From Streptomyces taklimakanensis (GTDB lineage Bacteria; Actinomycetota; Actinomycetes; Streptomycetales; Streptomycetaceae), in the NCBI RefSeq assembly GCF_009709575.1, contig NZ_WIXO01000001.1, positions 3,102,001-3,166,000 on the forward strand: DNA of 64,000 bases, in the 5' to 3' direction. The notes beneath the pieces are model-generated. The model did not search any database and was not told where the DNA came from. It saw only the letters and a program-made list of their open reading frames with translations. The first letter of the stretch is position 1. Every line of letters starts with the position of its first letter. Positions 44,875 to 53,167 of the stretch are shown piece by piece. The position numbers and the translations under genes were made by a program.

Positions 44875-45525
44875 GTGGCAGAGGCACTCGGAATCGCAAT
44901 GGCGCCCGTGCGGGCACCCGGTCGCGGCGACGCGCCGGGCAGGGGTATGCCCGTGATCGCTCCTTGGCCGGCGTCCCGGCCGACGACGCAGCTCCCCTCG
45001 CAGTCGAGGGACGCTGACGGCGCGATGGCAGCGGGCACCACAGTCGACCACCTCACCGAGACGTACCGCGCCCACTACCGTTCCCTGCTCGGCCTCGCCG
45101 CCCTGCTGTTGGACGACACCGCCTCCTGCGAGGACGTCGTCCAGGAGGCGTTCATCCGGGTGCACTCGGCGCGCAACAGAGTGCGGGAGCCGGAGAAGAC
45201 GCTGGCCTACCTGCGGCAGACCGTCGTCAACCTCTCCCGCTCCACCCTGCGCCGCCGCATACTCGGCCTCAAGCTGCTCTCCAAGCCGATGCCCGACATG
45301 GCGAGCGCGGAGGAGGGCGCGTACGCGCGCATCGAGCAGGACGAACTGAAGAAGGCGCTGCGCAAGCTGCAACGTCGCCAGAGGGAGGTCCTCGTCCTGC
45401 GGTACTTCGCGGACATGACGGAAGCCCAGGTCGCCGAAGTGCTCGGTATCTCGCTGGGCTCGGTCAAGGCCTACGGCTCGCGGGGCATCGCCGCCCTGCG
45501 GGTCGCCATGGAGGCGCCCGCATGA
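44875..45525 (+). CDS. ECF sigma factor (SigE-family type)
   Basis: The protein has up to 216 residues. Region 2: 'YRAHYRSLLGLAALLLDDTASCEDVVQEAFIRVHSARNRVREPEKTLAYLRQTVVNLSRSTLRRR'; region 4: 'ALRKLQRRQREVLVLRYFADMTEAQVAEVLGISLGSVKAYGSRGIAALR'. The first 55 residues are a poorly ordered Pro/Gly/Arg extension; GTG 44875 keeps it, and a shorter start at ATG 45024 is possible. Its stop overlaps the next gene (ATGA), which encodes a single-pass membrane protein likely to be its partner. The zinc-finger anti-sigma type is not seen. Confidence 0.88.
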   Translation: MAEALGIAMAPVRAPGRGDAPGRGMPVIAPWPASRPTTQLPSQSRDADGAMAAGTTVDHLTETYRAHYRSLLGLAALLLDDTASCEDVVQEAFIRVHSARNRVREPEKTLAYLRQTVVNLSRSTLRRRILGLKLLSKPMPDMASAEEGAYARIEQDELKKALRKLQRRQREVLVLRYFADMTEAQVAEVLGISLGSVKAYGSRGIAALRVAMEAPA

Positions 45526-46883
45526 GCGGCGACAGGCTGCCCGGCGACGGGCCGTTCGACGGGGAACGCCCCGGGAACGGGCCGGGCGAGGCGAGCCGGT
45601 CGGGAGGCAGTCGGCACGAGGAGCGGCGCGACCCGTTCGGCGAGGACGCGGAACGGGCGACGGCCCCGGAACCCGACCGGGCCGAGCGGGACCGAATCGA
45701 CGGGCCCGATCTGCTGGAGCTGGACGAGTACGCGTTGCGGACGCTCCTGCACGATGCCGTCCGCGAGGTCGAGCCGTCCCCCGACTCCCTCGAACGTCTC
45801 CACCTCGCCGTGCCGGCCCGCCGTGCCCGCCGCCGACAGATGACGGTCGGCGCGGTCGCCGCGGCGCTCGTCGTCGGCGTCGCCACCCCCGCGCTGATGC
45901 AGAGCGGTGTCGTCTCCAGGGTCCTGGACGGCACCACCACCCACGCCGCCGGCAGCCACGACCGTGGCAACGGCAGCGAGGCCGGCGTCCAGGGCGGCAG
46001 CAGCGCGAGGCAGGAGGACGACCGGGAGCCGGGCGGCACCGACGGCCCCGCGGAGTCGGCCGGTCCCGCGGGAGGGGGCGGCACCGCCTCCCCCGACGTC
46101 AACGACACCCTCGGCCCCACCTCGCCGAGCTGTCTGCGCTCCCAACTCGGCGACGGGGGCGCCACGCTGGGGACTCCCGAACCCGGCGGCCGGACGTACG
46201 GCTCGTTCCGGATCACCAACGTCTCGGACTCCTCCTGCACGGTGCAGGGGCCCGACACGGTCAGCGCCGACGTCACGGGTCCCGCCGACCCCTCCGGCGT
46301 CAGCGTCGTCAACCACACGCCCGGCGACCGGGCGGGCGGGCTGCCCGACCCCGGGAACGAACCCCGTTCGATCATCCTGGAGCCCGGCCAGTCGTACCTG
46401 GTGCGCTTCGCCTGGGTGCCGGACGAGACCGGCTGCCCGACCTCCCCGGAGCCGGATCCGGCCCCCGGCGACGGAAGCGGCGGCACCGGTACCGGTGGCA
46501 CCGAGACGGGCGGCACGGGCAACGGCGGCGGCACGGGAGGTACGGGCGGCACCGGCGGCACCGGCGGCACCGGCGGTACGGGCGGCGAAACCGGCGACTC
46601 CGGGGAGCCCGACCGGACCACCGGCGCCACCACGACCGGCGGTGGCGGCACCCCCGGACCCGGCGCCGGCGAAAACGTCGAGGGCGGTGACACCGTCGAG
46701 GAACCCTCCGGCGGGCCCAGCCCCCAGCTCGGGTACGACGGCGGCAACGGAGGCGGCTCCTCGGCCACCTCGGTGATCCTGCGCTACGTGCCGGCGGCCG
46801 GGGAGCCCCGCATCGGCAAGGTCGAGATCGCGGGTGCCTGCGCGGGTACGGTCTACCGCACCGGTCCGCTCATGGCCGGGTGA
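45522..46883 (+). CDS. Single-pass membrane protein with Gly/Thr repeat, sigma-factor partner
   Basis: The protein has 453 residues. The cytoplasmic part (1-100) ends in 'LDEYALRTLLHDAVREVEPSPDSLERLHLAVPARRARRRQ', the block that anti-sigma-like partners of this sigma group carry; one helix 'MTVGAVAAALVVGVATPALMQSGVV' (about 107-131) crosses the membrane; outside is an Ig-like domain with two Cys (CLRSQLGDGGATLGTPEPGGRTYGSFRITNVSDSSCTVQG), then a Gly-Gly-Thr repeat (about 325-370) and a C-terminal piece with one Cys (IAGACAGTVYRTG). It is coupled by overlap to the sigma gene, so a signal-transmitting anti-sigma role is inferred. Confidence 0.75.
   Translation: MSGDRLPGDGPFDGERPGNGPGEASRSGGSRHEERRDPFGEDAERATAPEPDRAERDRIDGPDLLELDEYALRTLLHDAVREVEPSPDSLERLHLAVPARRARRRQMTVGAVAAALVVGVATPALMQSGVVSRVLDGTTTHAAGSHDRGNGSEAGVQGGSSARQEDDREPGGTDGPAESAGPAGGGGTASPDVNDTLGPTSPSCLRSQLGDGGATLGTPEPGGRTYGSFRITNVSDSSCTVQGPDTVSADVTGPADPSGVSVVNHTPGDRAGGLPDPGNEPRSIILEPGQSYLVRFAWVPDETGCPTSPEPDPAPGDGSGGTGTGGTETGGTGNGGGTGGTGGTGGTGGTGGTGGETGDSGEPDRTTGATTTGGGGTPGPGAGENVEGGDTVEEPSGGPSPQLGYDGGNGGGSSATSVILRYVPAAGEPRIGKVEIAGACAGTVYRTGPLMAG
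46484..46590 (+). repeat. GGCACC-rich tandem repeat
   Basis: Within the preceding gene, units of the form GGCACCGGC / GGTACGGGC are repeated about ten times and encode Gly-Gly-Thr. Near-identical units at 46545-46585 favour slippage, so length may vary between strains. Confidence 0.7.
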
Positions 46884-46943
46884 CGGCACGCGGGCGCGGG
46901 GGCGAATGAGGCGCTCCCGCGGCGCCCCCGTACCGTTGGGGGC

Positions 46944-47831
46944 GTGTACCGGTTCCTGCTGACACCACACTGGTGGGCGATCAACGCCTTCGTGTTGCTG
47001 TCGATCCCCGTGTGCCTCGTCATGGGCAGTTGGCAGCTCGCGCGCTTCGAGGACCGCGTCGAGTCCCACCAGGTGCGGCAGGAACGCTCCGCCGACGAGG
47101 CCGCGTCGCGGACCGAGCCGCTGGCCGACCTGCTGCCCCTCACCGGGGACACCGTCGGGCGGTACGCCCGTGTCACCGGACGCTACGACACCGAGCACCG
47201 GTTCCTGGTCCCCGGCCGTCGCCTCGACGGCCGGGACGGTTTCCACGCACTGGCCCTGCTGCGCACCGACGACGGCCGGGCCCTGCCCGTCGTGCGCGGC
47301 TGGCTGCCCGGCGAGGCCGACCCGGGGCGGGTCCCCCCGCTACCCGAGGGCGAGGTCACCGTGGTCGGCCCGGTCCAGGCGCCCGAGAGCGAGAGCTCCC
47401 CGGGGGCGCACACCGGCGCGCTGCCGGCGGGCCAGGTGGGCATCATCAGCGCGGCCACACTCGTCAACCTGGTGCCGTACGACGTGTACGACGCGTGGAT
47501 CACCGTCCAGCGGCCGCAGGAACCCATGAAGGCGGTGCCGGCGGTCGCGCCGGAGGGCACCGGGCTGGACCTGAAGGCGTTCCAGAACCTGGGCTACACC
47601 GCGCAGTGGTTCGTCTTCGCGGGCTTCGTGCTGTTCATGTGGTACCGGCTGTTCCGCCGCGAGGCGGAAGCCGCGCGGGACCGCGCGCTGGGCATCGACC
47701 CGGAGCCCGGACCGCTCACGACGCCCGGCCCCGCCCCCGAGGACGTCCCCGAACCCACCGCGGCCTCCGGCACCTTGGACGCCCCGGCCCCGGAGTCCCC
47801 CCGGAACACCGCCGGCGGGACCGCCCGGTGA
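46944..47831 (+). CDS. SURF1-family protein (cytochrome oxidase assembly)
   Basis: The protein has 295 residues. Two terminal membrane helices flank an outer domain: 'LLTPHWWAINAFVLLSIPVCLVMGSWQLARFEDR' (N-terminal SURF1 signature W-Q-x-x-R) and 'GYTAQWFVFAGFVLFMWYRLF'. The middle has 'GRYARVTGRYDTEHRFLVPGRRLDGRDGFHALALLRTDDGRALPVVRGWLP'. The tail after residue 245 is Pro-rich. GTG 46944 follows TACCGT by seven bases, a leaderless pattern. Assists haem-copper oxidase maturation. Confidence 0.92.
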   Translation: MYRFLLTPHWWAINAFVLLSIPVCLVMGSWQLARFEDRVESHQVRQERSADEAASRTEPLADLLPLTGDTVGRYARVTGRYDTEHRFLVPGRRLDGRDGFHALALLRTDDGRALPVVRGWLPGEADPGRVPPLPEGEVTVVGPVQAPESESSPGAHTGALPAGQVGIISAATLVNLVPYDVYDAWITVQRPQEPMKAVPAVAPEGTGLDLKAFQNLGYTAQWFVFAGFVLFMWYRLFRREAEAARDRALGIDPEPGPLTTPGPAPEDVPEPTAASGTLDAPAPESPRNTAGGTAR

Positions 47832-47961
47832 TTTCCCCCGGCGACCGGACATAGATTCCGCCCCTGCCTCCCGTCTGAGTCGTGACAGCGAAGGGCCACC
47901 GGACACCACCGGACCGGCCCACCGAGGCGTACGTCCGCGTGCGCCACGACGTGGAGGAAAC

Positions 47962-48570
47962 ATGCTGAAGCAGCGGCTCGTCGCGGCCGGAATCGCCGCC
48001 GTAGCGCTGATGGGGTCCGTGGGCACCGCCGCGGCCGCGCAGGGGCAGGACCAGGGCTCAAAGTCCACGGTCGTCACCGTCGGGCAGGGCGGAAACGGCG
48101 GCGCGGCGTCCGAGGAGTCCGCCTCGTCGGGCGTGCGGGTGGTGCGCCCGTACGAGCCGGTGGAGATCGGACAGGGCGCGCTGATGGGGCTGCTGCCGGA
48201 GGGACGGCAGAACTACGTCGTCGCCTGGAGCCCGGAGAGCTTCGCGGCGTCCGTCGAGGCGTCCAAGCAGTACGTCGGGGACGACATCCGACCCAACAGC
48301 CTCAGCGGCGGCATCAGCCACTCGCCGGAGCGCGGCACGCTGATCACCGGGGCCTGGCGCACGGACGTCGATCCCGCCCGGATCACCGTCCACACCGTCG
48401 ACGGAACCTACGACGCCGGGATGCTGCGGCTGCCCGGCGACCCGGGCTGGGGCACCTACCACCTGGACACGGGCCACTCGAACGCCATGGACGGGCCCGT
48501 CACCGTCATCGCCCACGCGCCCGACGGCACCGTCATCGACGATCTGGTGATGGACTTCCACACCTGGTAG
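47962..48570 (+). CDS. Secreted hypothetical protein
   Basis: The protein has 202 residues. Signal peptide 'MLKQRLVAAGIAAVALMGSVGTAAAAQ' (about 1-26), a Gly/Ser linker, then a 150-residue domain 'SSGVRVVRPYEPVEIGQGALMGLLPEGRQNYVVAWSPESF ... RPNSLSGGISHSPERGTLITGAWRTDVDPARITVHTVDGTYDAGMLRLPGDPGWGTYHLDTGH'. No family is recognised. The same domain ends the membrane protein at 49194-49955. ATG 47962 has GGAGGAAAC. It lies upstream of a sigma factor gene on the same strand. Confidence 0.75.
   Translation: MLKQRLVAAGIAAVALMGSVGTAAAAQGQDQGSKSTVVTVGQGGNGGAASEESASSGVRVVRPYEPVEIGQGALMGLLPEGRQNYVVAWSPESFAASVEASKQYVGDDIRPNSLSGGISHSPERGTLITGAWRTDVDPARITVHTVDGTYDAGMLRLPGDPGWGTYHLDTGHSNAMDGPVTVIAHAPDGTVIDDLVMDFHTW
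48122..48213 (+). repeat. 92-bp direct repeat, copy 1
   Basis: Apart from two or three changes this segment equals 49501-49592 and encodes the same protein block (VRVVRPYEPVEIGQGAL). The neighbouring DNA is more divergent, so the block stands out. Confidence 0.85.
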
Positions 48571-48663
48571 TCCGCCGACCGACGCATCCAGGACCACGGA
48601 CGCGCGCCGCCGCACCGGACACCCCGGTGCGGCGGCCGACCCCACGGCGAACCGAGGCACCGT

Positions 48664-49197
48664 TTGAAGACGAGCGCGGAGGCGGACTTCCGCGAGTACG
48701 TGGCCGACCGATGGCCGCGCATGCTCCGGACCGCGTACCTCCTCACCGGCAACCACCACGACGCCGAGGACCTGGTACAGGCGTCCTTGGCCAAGGCCTA
48801 CACCAGGTGGGAGCGCGTGCAGCGCGCCGACGACCCGGACGCCTACGTCTGGCGCATCATGATCAACACCAATGTGGACCGACTCCGCGGACTGCGCGTC
48901 CGCGAGTGGTTGACCACCCGCTTCCCCGAATCCCAGACGGCCGACGGGACCGACCGGATCGTCGACCGCAACCTGTTGCTGAAGGCCCTCGGACGCCTCC
49001 CCGCCCGCCAACGCGCGGTGCTGGTGCTGCGTTTCCTGGAGGACCGCAGCGAGACCGAGGTCGCCAAGGTGCTCGGCACCCGGGTGGGCACGGTCAGGAG
49101 CCACACCGCCCGTGCCCTGGCGAGACTCCGCCGCGACGGCACCGTCCTGGGCCTGGGGAACGGCAGGACGCCGGCCGCCGCCGGAGGCCGGCGGTGA
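48664..49197 (+). CDS. SigE-family ECF sigma factor
   Basis: The protein has 177 residues. Region 2 'FREYVADRWPRMLRTAYLLTGNHHDAEDLVQASLAKAYTRWERVQRADDPDAYVWRIMINTNVDRLR' and region 4 'ALGRLPARQRAVLVLRFLEDRSETEVAKVLGTRVGTVRSHTARALARLRRD' are of the Streptomyces SigE-family group. TTG 48664 has GAGG upstream. Its stop overlaps the next gene (GTGA), a membrane protein likely to act as its partner. Confidence 0.9.
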   Translation: MKTSAEADFREYVADRWPRMLRTAYLLTGNHHDAEDLVQASLAKAYTRWERVQRADDPDAYVWRIMINTNVDRLRGLRVREWLTTRFPESQTADGTDRIVDRNLLLKALGRLPARQRAVLVLRFLEDRSETEVAKVLGTRVGTVRSHTARALARLRRDGTVLGLGNGRTPAAAGGRR

Positions 49198-49955
49198 ACG
49201 GACACGAGGAGACGGTGCCGATGAACCACGAGGCCGCCCACCTGGCAAAGACCATGCGCCGCGAGGCCGACGCCCTGTGCCCCGGCCCACCACCGGTGGA
49301 CGCCGTGGTGCGCGCGGGGCGACGCAGGAGGCGGCACCGCCGCCGGGCCGTGGCGGGAGTGACGGCCGCCACCGTCCTGGGCTGCCTCGTCGGCGCCCTG
49401 GTCCCGCTCTCCCTCCCACCGTCCCCCCCGCCCTCCGAACGCCCCGTCGGCACACCACCGGCCACCGCCACCGCCTCGCCCACGCCGTCCGGGGAGCCCA
49501 CCTCCTCGGGCGTGCGGGTGGTGCGCCCGTACGAGCCGGTGGAGATCGGACAGGGCGCGCTGCTGGGGCTGCTGCCGGAGGGACGGCAGAACCACATCGT
49601 CACCTGGGGCGGCCGGCAGGCCTTCGACGAGGAGATCGAGTGGGCCAAGGGACTCCCCGGCGACGGCATCCGTCCCAACAGCCTCAGCGGCGGCTACCAC
49701 TACTCGCCGGAGAGCGGCGTGCTCTACAGGGGAACCTGGCGCACCGACACCGAACCGGCACGGATCACCGTGACGGCGGCCGGCCGCACCTGGGAGGCGA
49801 ACCTGGTGCGGCTGCCCGGCGACCCGGGCTGGGGCGTGTACCACCTCGACGCGGGCCACCTCGACCGTGACGACGTACCGGCCACGGTCACCGCCCACGG
49901 CCCCGACGGCACGGTCCTCGCCCGCCTCGACGGGATGACGGCCCCGATGCGGTGA
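49194..49955 (+). CDS. Membrane protein coupled to ECF sigma, paralogue of 47962-48570 domain
   Basis: The protein has 253 residues. Cytoplasmic N-terminus 'AAHLAKTMRREADALCPGPPPVDAVVRAGRRRRRHRRR', one membrane helix (AVAGVTAATVLGCLVGALVPLSL, about 66-88), a Pro/Thr/Ser linker, and an outer domain almost the same as the secreted protein two genes upstream. GTG 49194 overlaps the sigma stop and has GGAGG. A role as membrane anti-sigma with an outer sensor domain is inferred from topology and coupling; no known anti-sigma fold is recognised. Confidence 0.72.
   Translation: MNGHEETVPMNHEAAHLAKTMRREADALCPGPPPVDAVVRAGRRRRRHRRRAVAGVTAATVLGCLVGALVPLSLPPSPPPSERPVGTPPATATASPTPSGEPTSSGVRVVRPYEPVEIGQGALLGLLPEGRQNHIVTWGGRQAFDEEIEWAKGLPGDGIRPNSLSGGYHYSPESGVLYRGTWRTDTEPARITVTAAGRTWEANLVRLPGDPGWGVYHLDAGHLDRDDVPATVTAHGPDGTVLARLDGMTAPMR
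49501..49592 (+). repeat. 92-bp direct repeat, copy 2
   Basis: Near-identical to 48122-48213; it encodes the first strand block of the outer domain of the sigma-coupled membrane protein. Confidence 0.85.
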
Positions 49956-50036
49956 GGCCCCCCGCCCCGGGCCGCGCACGGGGGTGGCCCGGGGCAGGGG
50001 GCGGGACGGGCGTCGCGCCGCTCGAACCGCTCCTCG

Positions 50037-50654
50037 TCACGGGGCCGATGGAGTCAGTGCCAGGGCCACGCCCAGGCCGACGAGCACGGTGCCGATCACC
50101 TTGTTGAGCACGGCCTGGCGGCGCAGCAACCGGACGCGCAGGTTCTGGTGGGAGAAGAAGAGCGCGACCAGGGTGAACCACGCCAGGTGCGCCACCGACA
50201 TGAACAGGCCGTACCCGAGCTGCTGGACGACCGGGGTGTCGGCACTGACCACCTGCGTGTAGGTGCTGAGTACGAAGAGCATCGTCTTGGGGTTGAGCGC
50301 GTTCGTCAGGAATCCGGTGCGCAGCGCACCGAGCCTCGACATCCCGGCGTCGGCCGACAGGTCGATCCGCACCCGGTCCCTCGTGACGAACGTCCGGTAT
50401 CCGATGAACACCAGGTAGGCCGCCCCGACCAGCTTCATCACCGTGAAGAGCAGCGGAGTGCGCGTCACGAGCAACCCCACGCCGACCATCGTGTAGGTGA
50501 CGTGGACGAGCACGCCCAGCGAGATTCCCACCGCCGCGAGCGTTCCCGCGCTCCGGCCGTAGAGATAGCTGTTGCGGATGGTCATCGCGAAGTCCGCGCC
50601 GGGACTGACGACGGCCAGCACGGTGATGACCGCTACGGCGATGATCTGACCCAT
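50037..50654 (-). CDS. LysE/RhtB-family amino-acid exporter
   Basis: The protein has 205 residues with six membrane helices. The LysE signature is at the N-terminus: 'IAVAVITVLAVVSPGADFAMTIRNSYLYGRSAGTLAAVGISLGVLVHVTYTMVGVGLL', then 'KLVGAAYLVFIGYRTF' and 'GFLTNALNPKTMLFVLSTYTQVV'. It exports amino acids or homoserine-lactone-like compounds. ATG 50654 has GAGGAAG. Its neighbours are not functionally related. Confidence 0.92.
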   Translation of the reverse strand: MGQIIAVAVITVLAVVSPGADFAMTIRNSYLYGRSAGTLAAVGISLGVLVHVTYTMVGVGLLVTRTPLLFTVMKLVGAAYLVFIGYRTFVTRDRVRIDLSADAGMSRLGALRTGFLTNALNPKTMLFVLSTYTQVVSADTPVVQQLGYGLFMSVAHLAWFTLVALFFSHQNLRVRLLRRQAVLNKVIGTVLVGLGVALALTPSAP

Positions 50655-51110
50655 GTTCCCGCTTCCTCGCTGGACCGGTGATCGGCGCGAGGGGGCGGGG
50701 ACGCCGCACCGGTGCCCCCCGCACCGGGTGTCAGGGCCGTAACGATAGGTGATGGCCGGGACGTCACGGGCCGTCACTCGGGCCCGACCCCCTTCTCGGT
50801 CAGCGGAATGGCGGGATCCGTGCTGTTCGGCCCTCGTCGGTGGGGATCAGCGCGCCGGCTGTCAGGAAGCCATGGGGCGCGCGGCCCGCGGAGGGTGGGA
50901 GACGGGCCTTCGCATGGTGCGCGACCTCGCCGGTGCGCTCGGCCCGGATGACGCACGGGCGGGCCCTTCACGAGGGGACCGGTGGCAGCGCCGGTTCCGG
51001 CACGTGCGGGTTCGGTGGAGATCGACGCCCCCGGGCGTTCCGGGCGGGCGCGGGGATCCGCCTGTGTCAGGACGGGCCGGCCGAACTGCCCCGACCCGCC
51101 CGGCGGGTGG
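50655..51110. other. Intergenic region, nothing seen
   Basis: About 455 bases between the LysE gene start and the broken pRiA4b-type gene. The open frames here lack normal codon bias and I support no gene, RNA or repeat. Confidence 0.4.
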
Positions 51111-51652
51111 TCAGCCGGCCGCGAGGAGCTTGTTGATTCCGTCGATGTCGAGGTGGTCGGGGTCGAAGGGGTCGCCGAGCCATTCGGTGAGCAGGTGGTG
51201 CTGTTCGTGTTCGGGATCCGCGATGGCGGCCAGGAACTCCCCGTAGCCCCAGGGCCCGCCGCAATCCTCGGGAGGGCAGGCGCGGCGGCCGGTGACGCAG
51301 CGGGGACAGGCGGTTCCCGGGACGTTGGTGAGGACCTTCTCACCTGGACGCGGTGAAGCCAGTTGTCGCCGAAGTCGTAGGTGTAGCCGATCCTGGCACC
51401 GACGGCCGGGGCCACCGATCGGAGGGAGACCGCACGCTCGTCCTGGTGGCCGAGTTCGGTGTCGGGATGCCCGAAGGTTCCCATGGGCGTCTCGAAGACG
51501 TGCAGGTGGTGGTCCTCCCAGCCCATCGCGGCCTGGATCACCCGGTGCAGACGGTCCAGAGGGCTGTCGGCGGGCACCCGCAGACGGCGCCAGATCGGCG
51601 GGCGGATGTCGGCCAGGGTGACCTTGATCTGGAGGACGGTGTCGGAGGGCAT
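51111..51652 (-). pseudogene. Plasmid pRiA4b ORF-3-like protein, frameshifted
   Basis: The first part from ATG 51652 reads 'VLQIKVTLADIRPPIWRRLRVPADSPLDRLHRVIQAAMGWEDHHLHVFE ... YTYDFGDNWLHRVQV', the IS1096/pRiA4b ORF-3 signature. At about 51340 one base is missing: the family sequence continues in another frame as 'KVLTNVPGTACPRCVTGRRACPPEDCGGPWGYGEFLAAIADPEHEQHHLLTEWLGDPFDPDHLDIDGINKLL' to the stop at 51111. Repair of the single base gives a full-length protein of about 180 residues. It is either a recent mutation or a sequencing error. Function of the family is unknown. Confidence 0.8.
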
Positions 51653-51828
51653 GGAGAGAACGTCCCTTCACGAAGTGGACGAGTGCGCTCGTGATCCGAG
51701 GGAGATCGCCGTCGTGCCACCGGCAGGGCATCACACAGCCGTGCTCGGGGGAAGGTGGCAAGGGCCTGTGACGCGGCGGCACCGGGAGCCGGAAATCGAG
51801 GCCGGCCCCCGAGCGGCCCCCGAAAACG

Positions 51829-51869
51829 GGTCAGAGGCCCGACCCGCTGAGCGGATCAGGCCTCTGACC
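51829..51869. terminator. Terminator beside tRNA-Pro remnant
   Basis: GGTCAGAGGCC (51829-51839) pairs with GGCCTCTGACC (51859-51869); an inner CCGC/GCGG helix fills the loop. It is 14 bases past the 3' end of the tRNA-Pro remnant, consistent with the former tRNA terminator. Confidence 0.65.
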
Positions 51870-51882
51870 TGGTGTTCCTCTG

Positions 51883-51926
51883 TCGGGGTGGCGGGATTTG
51901 AACCCACGACCTCTTCGTCCCGAACG
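51883..51926 (-). repeat. att remnant: 3' half of tRNA-Pro(CGG)
   Basis: On the minus strand: loop TTCGGGA (anticodon CGG), anticodon 3' stem CGAAG, T-arm GTGGG-TTCAAAT-CCCGC region, and acceptor strand CACCCCG with discriminator A. The anticodon 5' stem (CCTCG) mispairs once, and no CGGGGTG acceptor partner or D-arm exists upstream, so the 5' half is absent. This is the left attachment site of island 2; the intact tRNA-Pro should lie beyond the right end of the window. Confidence 0.8.
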
Positions 51927-51940
51927 AGGTCCGGTTGTTG

Positions 51941-52210
51941 ATCTTACCGGCAGCGATGACGTTTCAGCAGGTCAGAGAGGGAGGCACGGTTGCTCTCGGG
52001 TGGTCTGGGAGGGGTCTGGGGAGTAGGTCGGCTCCCAGGCGGCTCCCAGCGTGGAGACCTCGGCATCATGTCGGAAGGATGATCTTCGGGTGATGGACAC
52101 CCTTGAAATGCCTGGCAGTACACCGCCTGTGGAAGGGCCGCCTCCGGCAGCTCGCCGAGGTGGACGCGAAACTGTTCGTGACCGGGGCGGCCCAGGCAGC
52201 ACATGGTCGC
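51941..52210. other. Left border of island 2, no gene supported
   Basis: Some 270 bases between the att remnant and the first gene. A minus-strand frame (51944-52204) is open but has no family likeness; GGCTCCCAGGCGGCTCCCAG repeats at about 52031-52050 are typical of att-proximal DNA. I see nothing else. Confidence 0.3.
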
Positions 52211-52819
52211 TCAGGAGCCATGGATGCTGTCGGCGCACGCGGCCACTGCCTCGTGCAGGCCGCCGAACGAGGTTTTCAGCGGGCTGAGAAACCCCAGGCT
52301 GGAGAGCCGGATGGTTCTCTGGCCGGGGCACCGCTCGTCGAGTACGCGGGTGGGCAGGACGTGGAAAGTCCACTGGTCGAGGTTCAGCGGGTTGAGGGTC
52401 TGCTTGTCCTGGTGGTGCAGGAGGCAGAAGACGTACACGTCTGAACGGCGCAGCACATCGGCCGAGGCGGTACCGGTCCGGGCGTCCCAGCCGGATGCCG
52501 GTGCGATGGAGAACGAGATGTCCGACAGCCGGGACTGTGTCCACGACTGGAGGTAGGCCGCTGACTTCACCTCGACGCGCCAGCCCTCAGGCGTGCGGAT
52601 GTCGACGGTGTCCCATTCGGTGCGGGTGCCTGTGGCGGCGCCCAAGGCCGTGGCCACGAGGTACTCGGCCAGGACGCCGCGCATGGTGTTGTTGGCCAGA
52701 TCTGAGCACGCCCAACTCCAGAACTCGCCGAGTGTGCCTACGGACGCGTCCCCGACCGTTATCGGCTCGTTTCCACTGCGGCGTGTGATGACCAGTGCAC
52801 CAAGATCGGAGATGTCCAT
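52211..52819 (-). CDS. Predicted PD-(D/E)XK nuclease-like protein
   Basis: The protein has 202 residues. 'MRGVLAEYLVATALGAATGTRTEWDTVDIRTPEGWRVEVKSAAYLQSW' shows Glu52, Asp70/Asp73, Glu83 and Lys85 in the order expected of a restriction-endonuclease fold (E...D...ExK). The rest reads as a small alpha/beta protein. ATG 52819 has GAGGGG just upstream. The frame remains open into an IS3-type transposase remnant, so an extended fusion product is conceivable. It is the first gene of island 2; a DNA-cleaving defence role is inferred. Confidence 0.65.
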   Translation of the reverse strand: MDISDLGALVITRRSGNEPITVGDASVGTLGEFWSWACSDLANNTMRGVLAEYLVATALGAATGTRTEWDTVDIRTPEGWRVEVKSAAYLQSWTQSRLSDISFSIAPASGWDARTGTASADVLRRSDVYVFCLLHHQDKQTLNPLNLDQWTFHVLPTRVLDERCPGQRTIRLSSLGFLSPLKTSFGGLHEAVAACADSIHGS

Positions 52820-52984
52820 GCCCCTCGTCGTCCGTTCATCGCAGTAGCGTGGCTTCAGGACTACCACGGCTGCCTGTCTTCGGTCCCGGTTTCGTTGCCA
52901 GTCTGTCTGGTGGGTGGTTGGCTGAGTTTGTTCTGGCTTGACGGGTGCCAGCGGTGTGGTGGTCAGGCTCTCCCGCTTGCTCGA

Positions 52985-53167
52985 GCCGACTTCGGTCTCC
53001 TTGGTCCGACCGCGCACCGTGGTCTCGGCCAGGTCGAGGCTCTTGGCAACTTGGCCGACCGAGAGGTCCCTGTGTCGGCACAGCTCGGCAACCTCGGCTT
53101 TGAGGTCCGGAGTGAACGAGCGACGACGGCGCGACTCCTTCTTCCCCGCGCTCCCTGCGGTGAGCAT
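52985..53167 (-). pseudogene. IS3-type transposase OrfA remnant
   Basis: 'KKESRRRRSFTPDLKAEVAELCRHRDLSVGQVAKSLDLAETTVRGRTKETEV' is the helix-turn-helix of an IS3-family OrfA (usual form: SVGQVAKDLDLTETAVR.WV). The typical tryptophan is changed and OrfB is absent, so only a fragment is left. It is in frame with the nuclease-like gene downstream. Confidence 0.7.

Noticed and set aside
46484..46590. Short tandem repeats as a possible CRISPR array
   Set aside because: Units are 9 bases without spacers and encode an in-frame Gly-Gly-Thr linker. No CRISPR array was seen anywhere in the window.
51883..51960. A functional tRNA-Pro gene
   Set aside because: No CGGGGTG acceptor partner or D-arm upstream, and the anticodon stem mispairs.
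51944..52204. Small minus-strand ORF at the island 2 border, possibly an integrase tail
   Set aside because: No catalytic motif of an integrase is present and composition is unconvincing.
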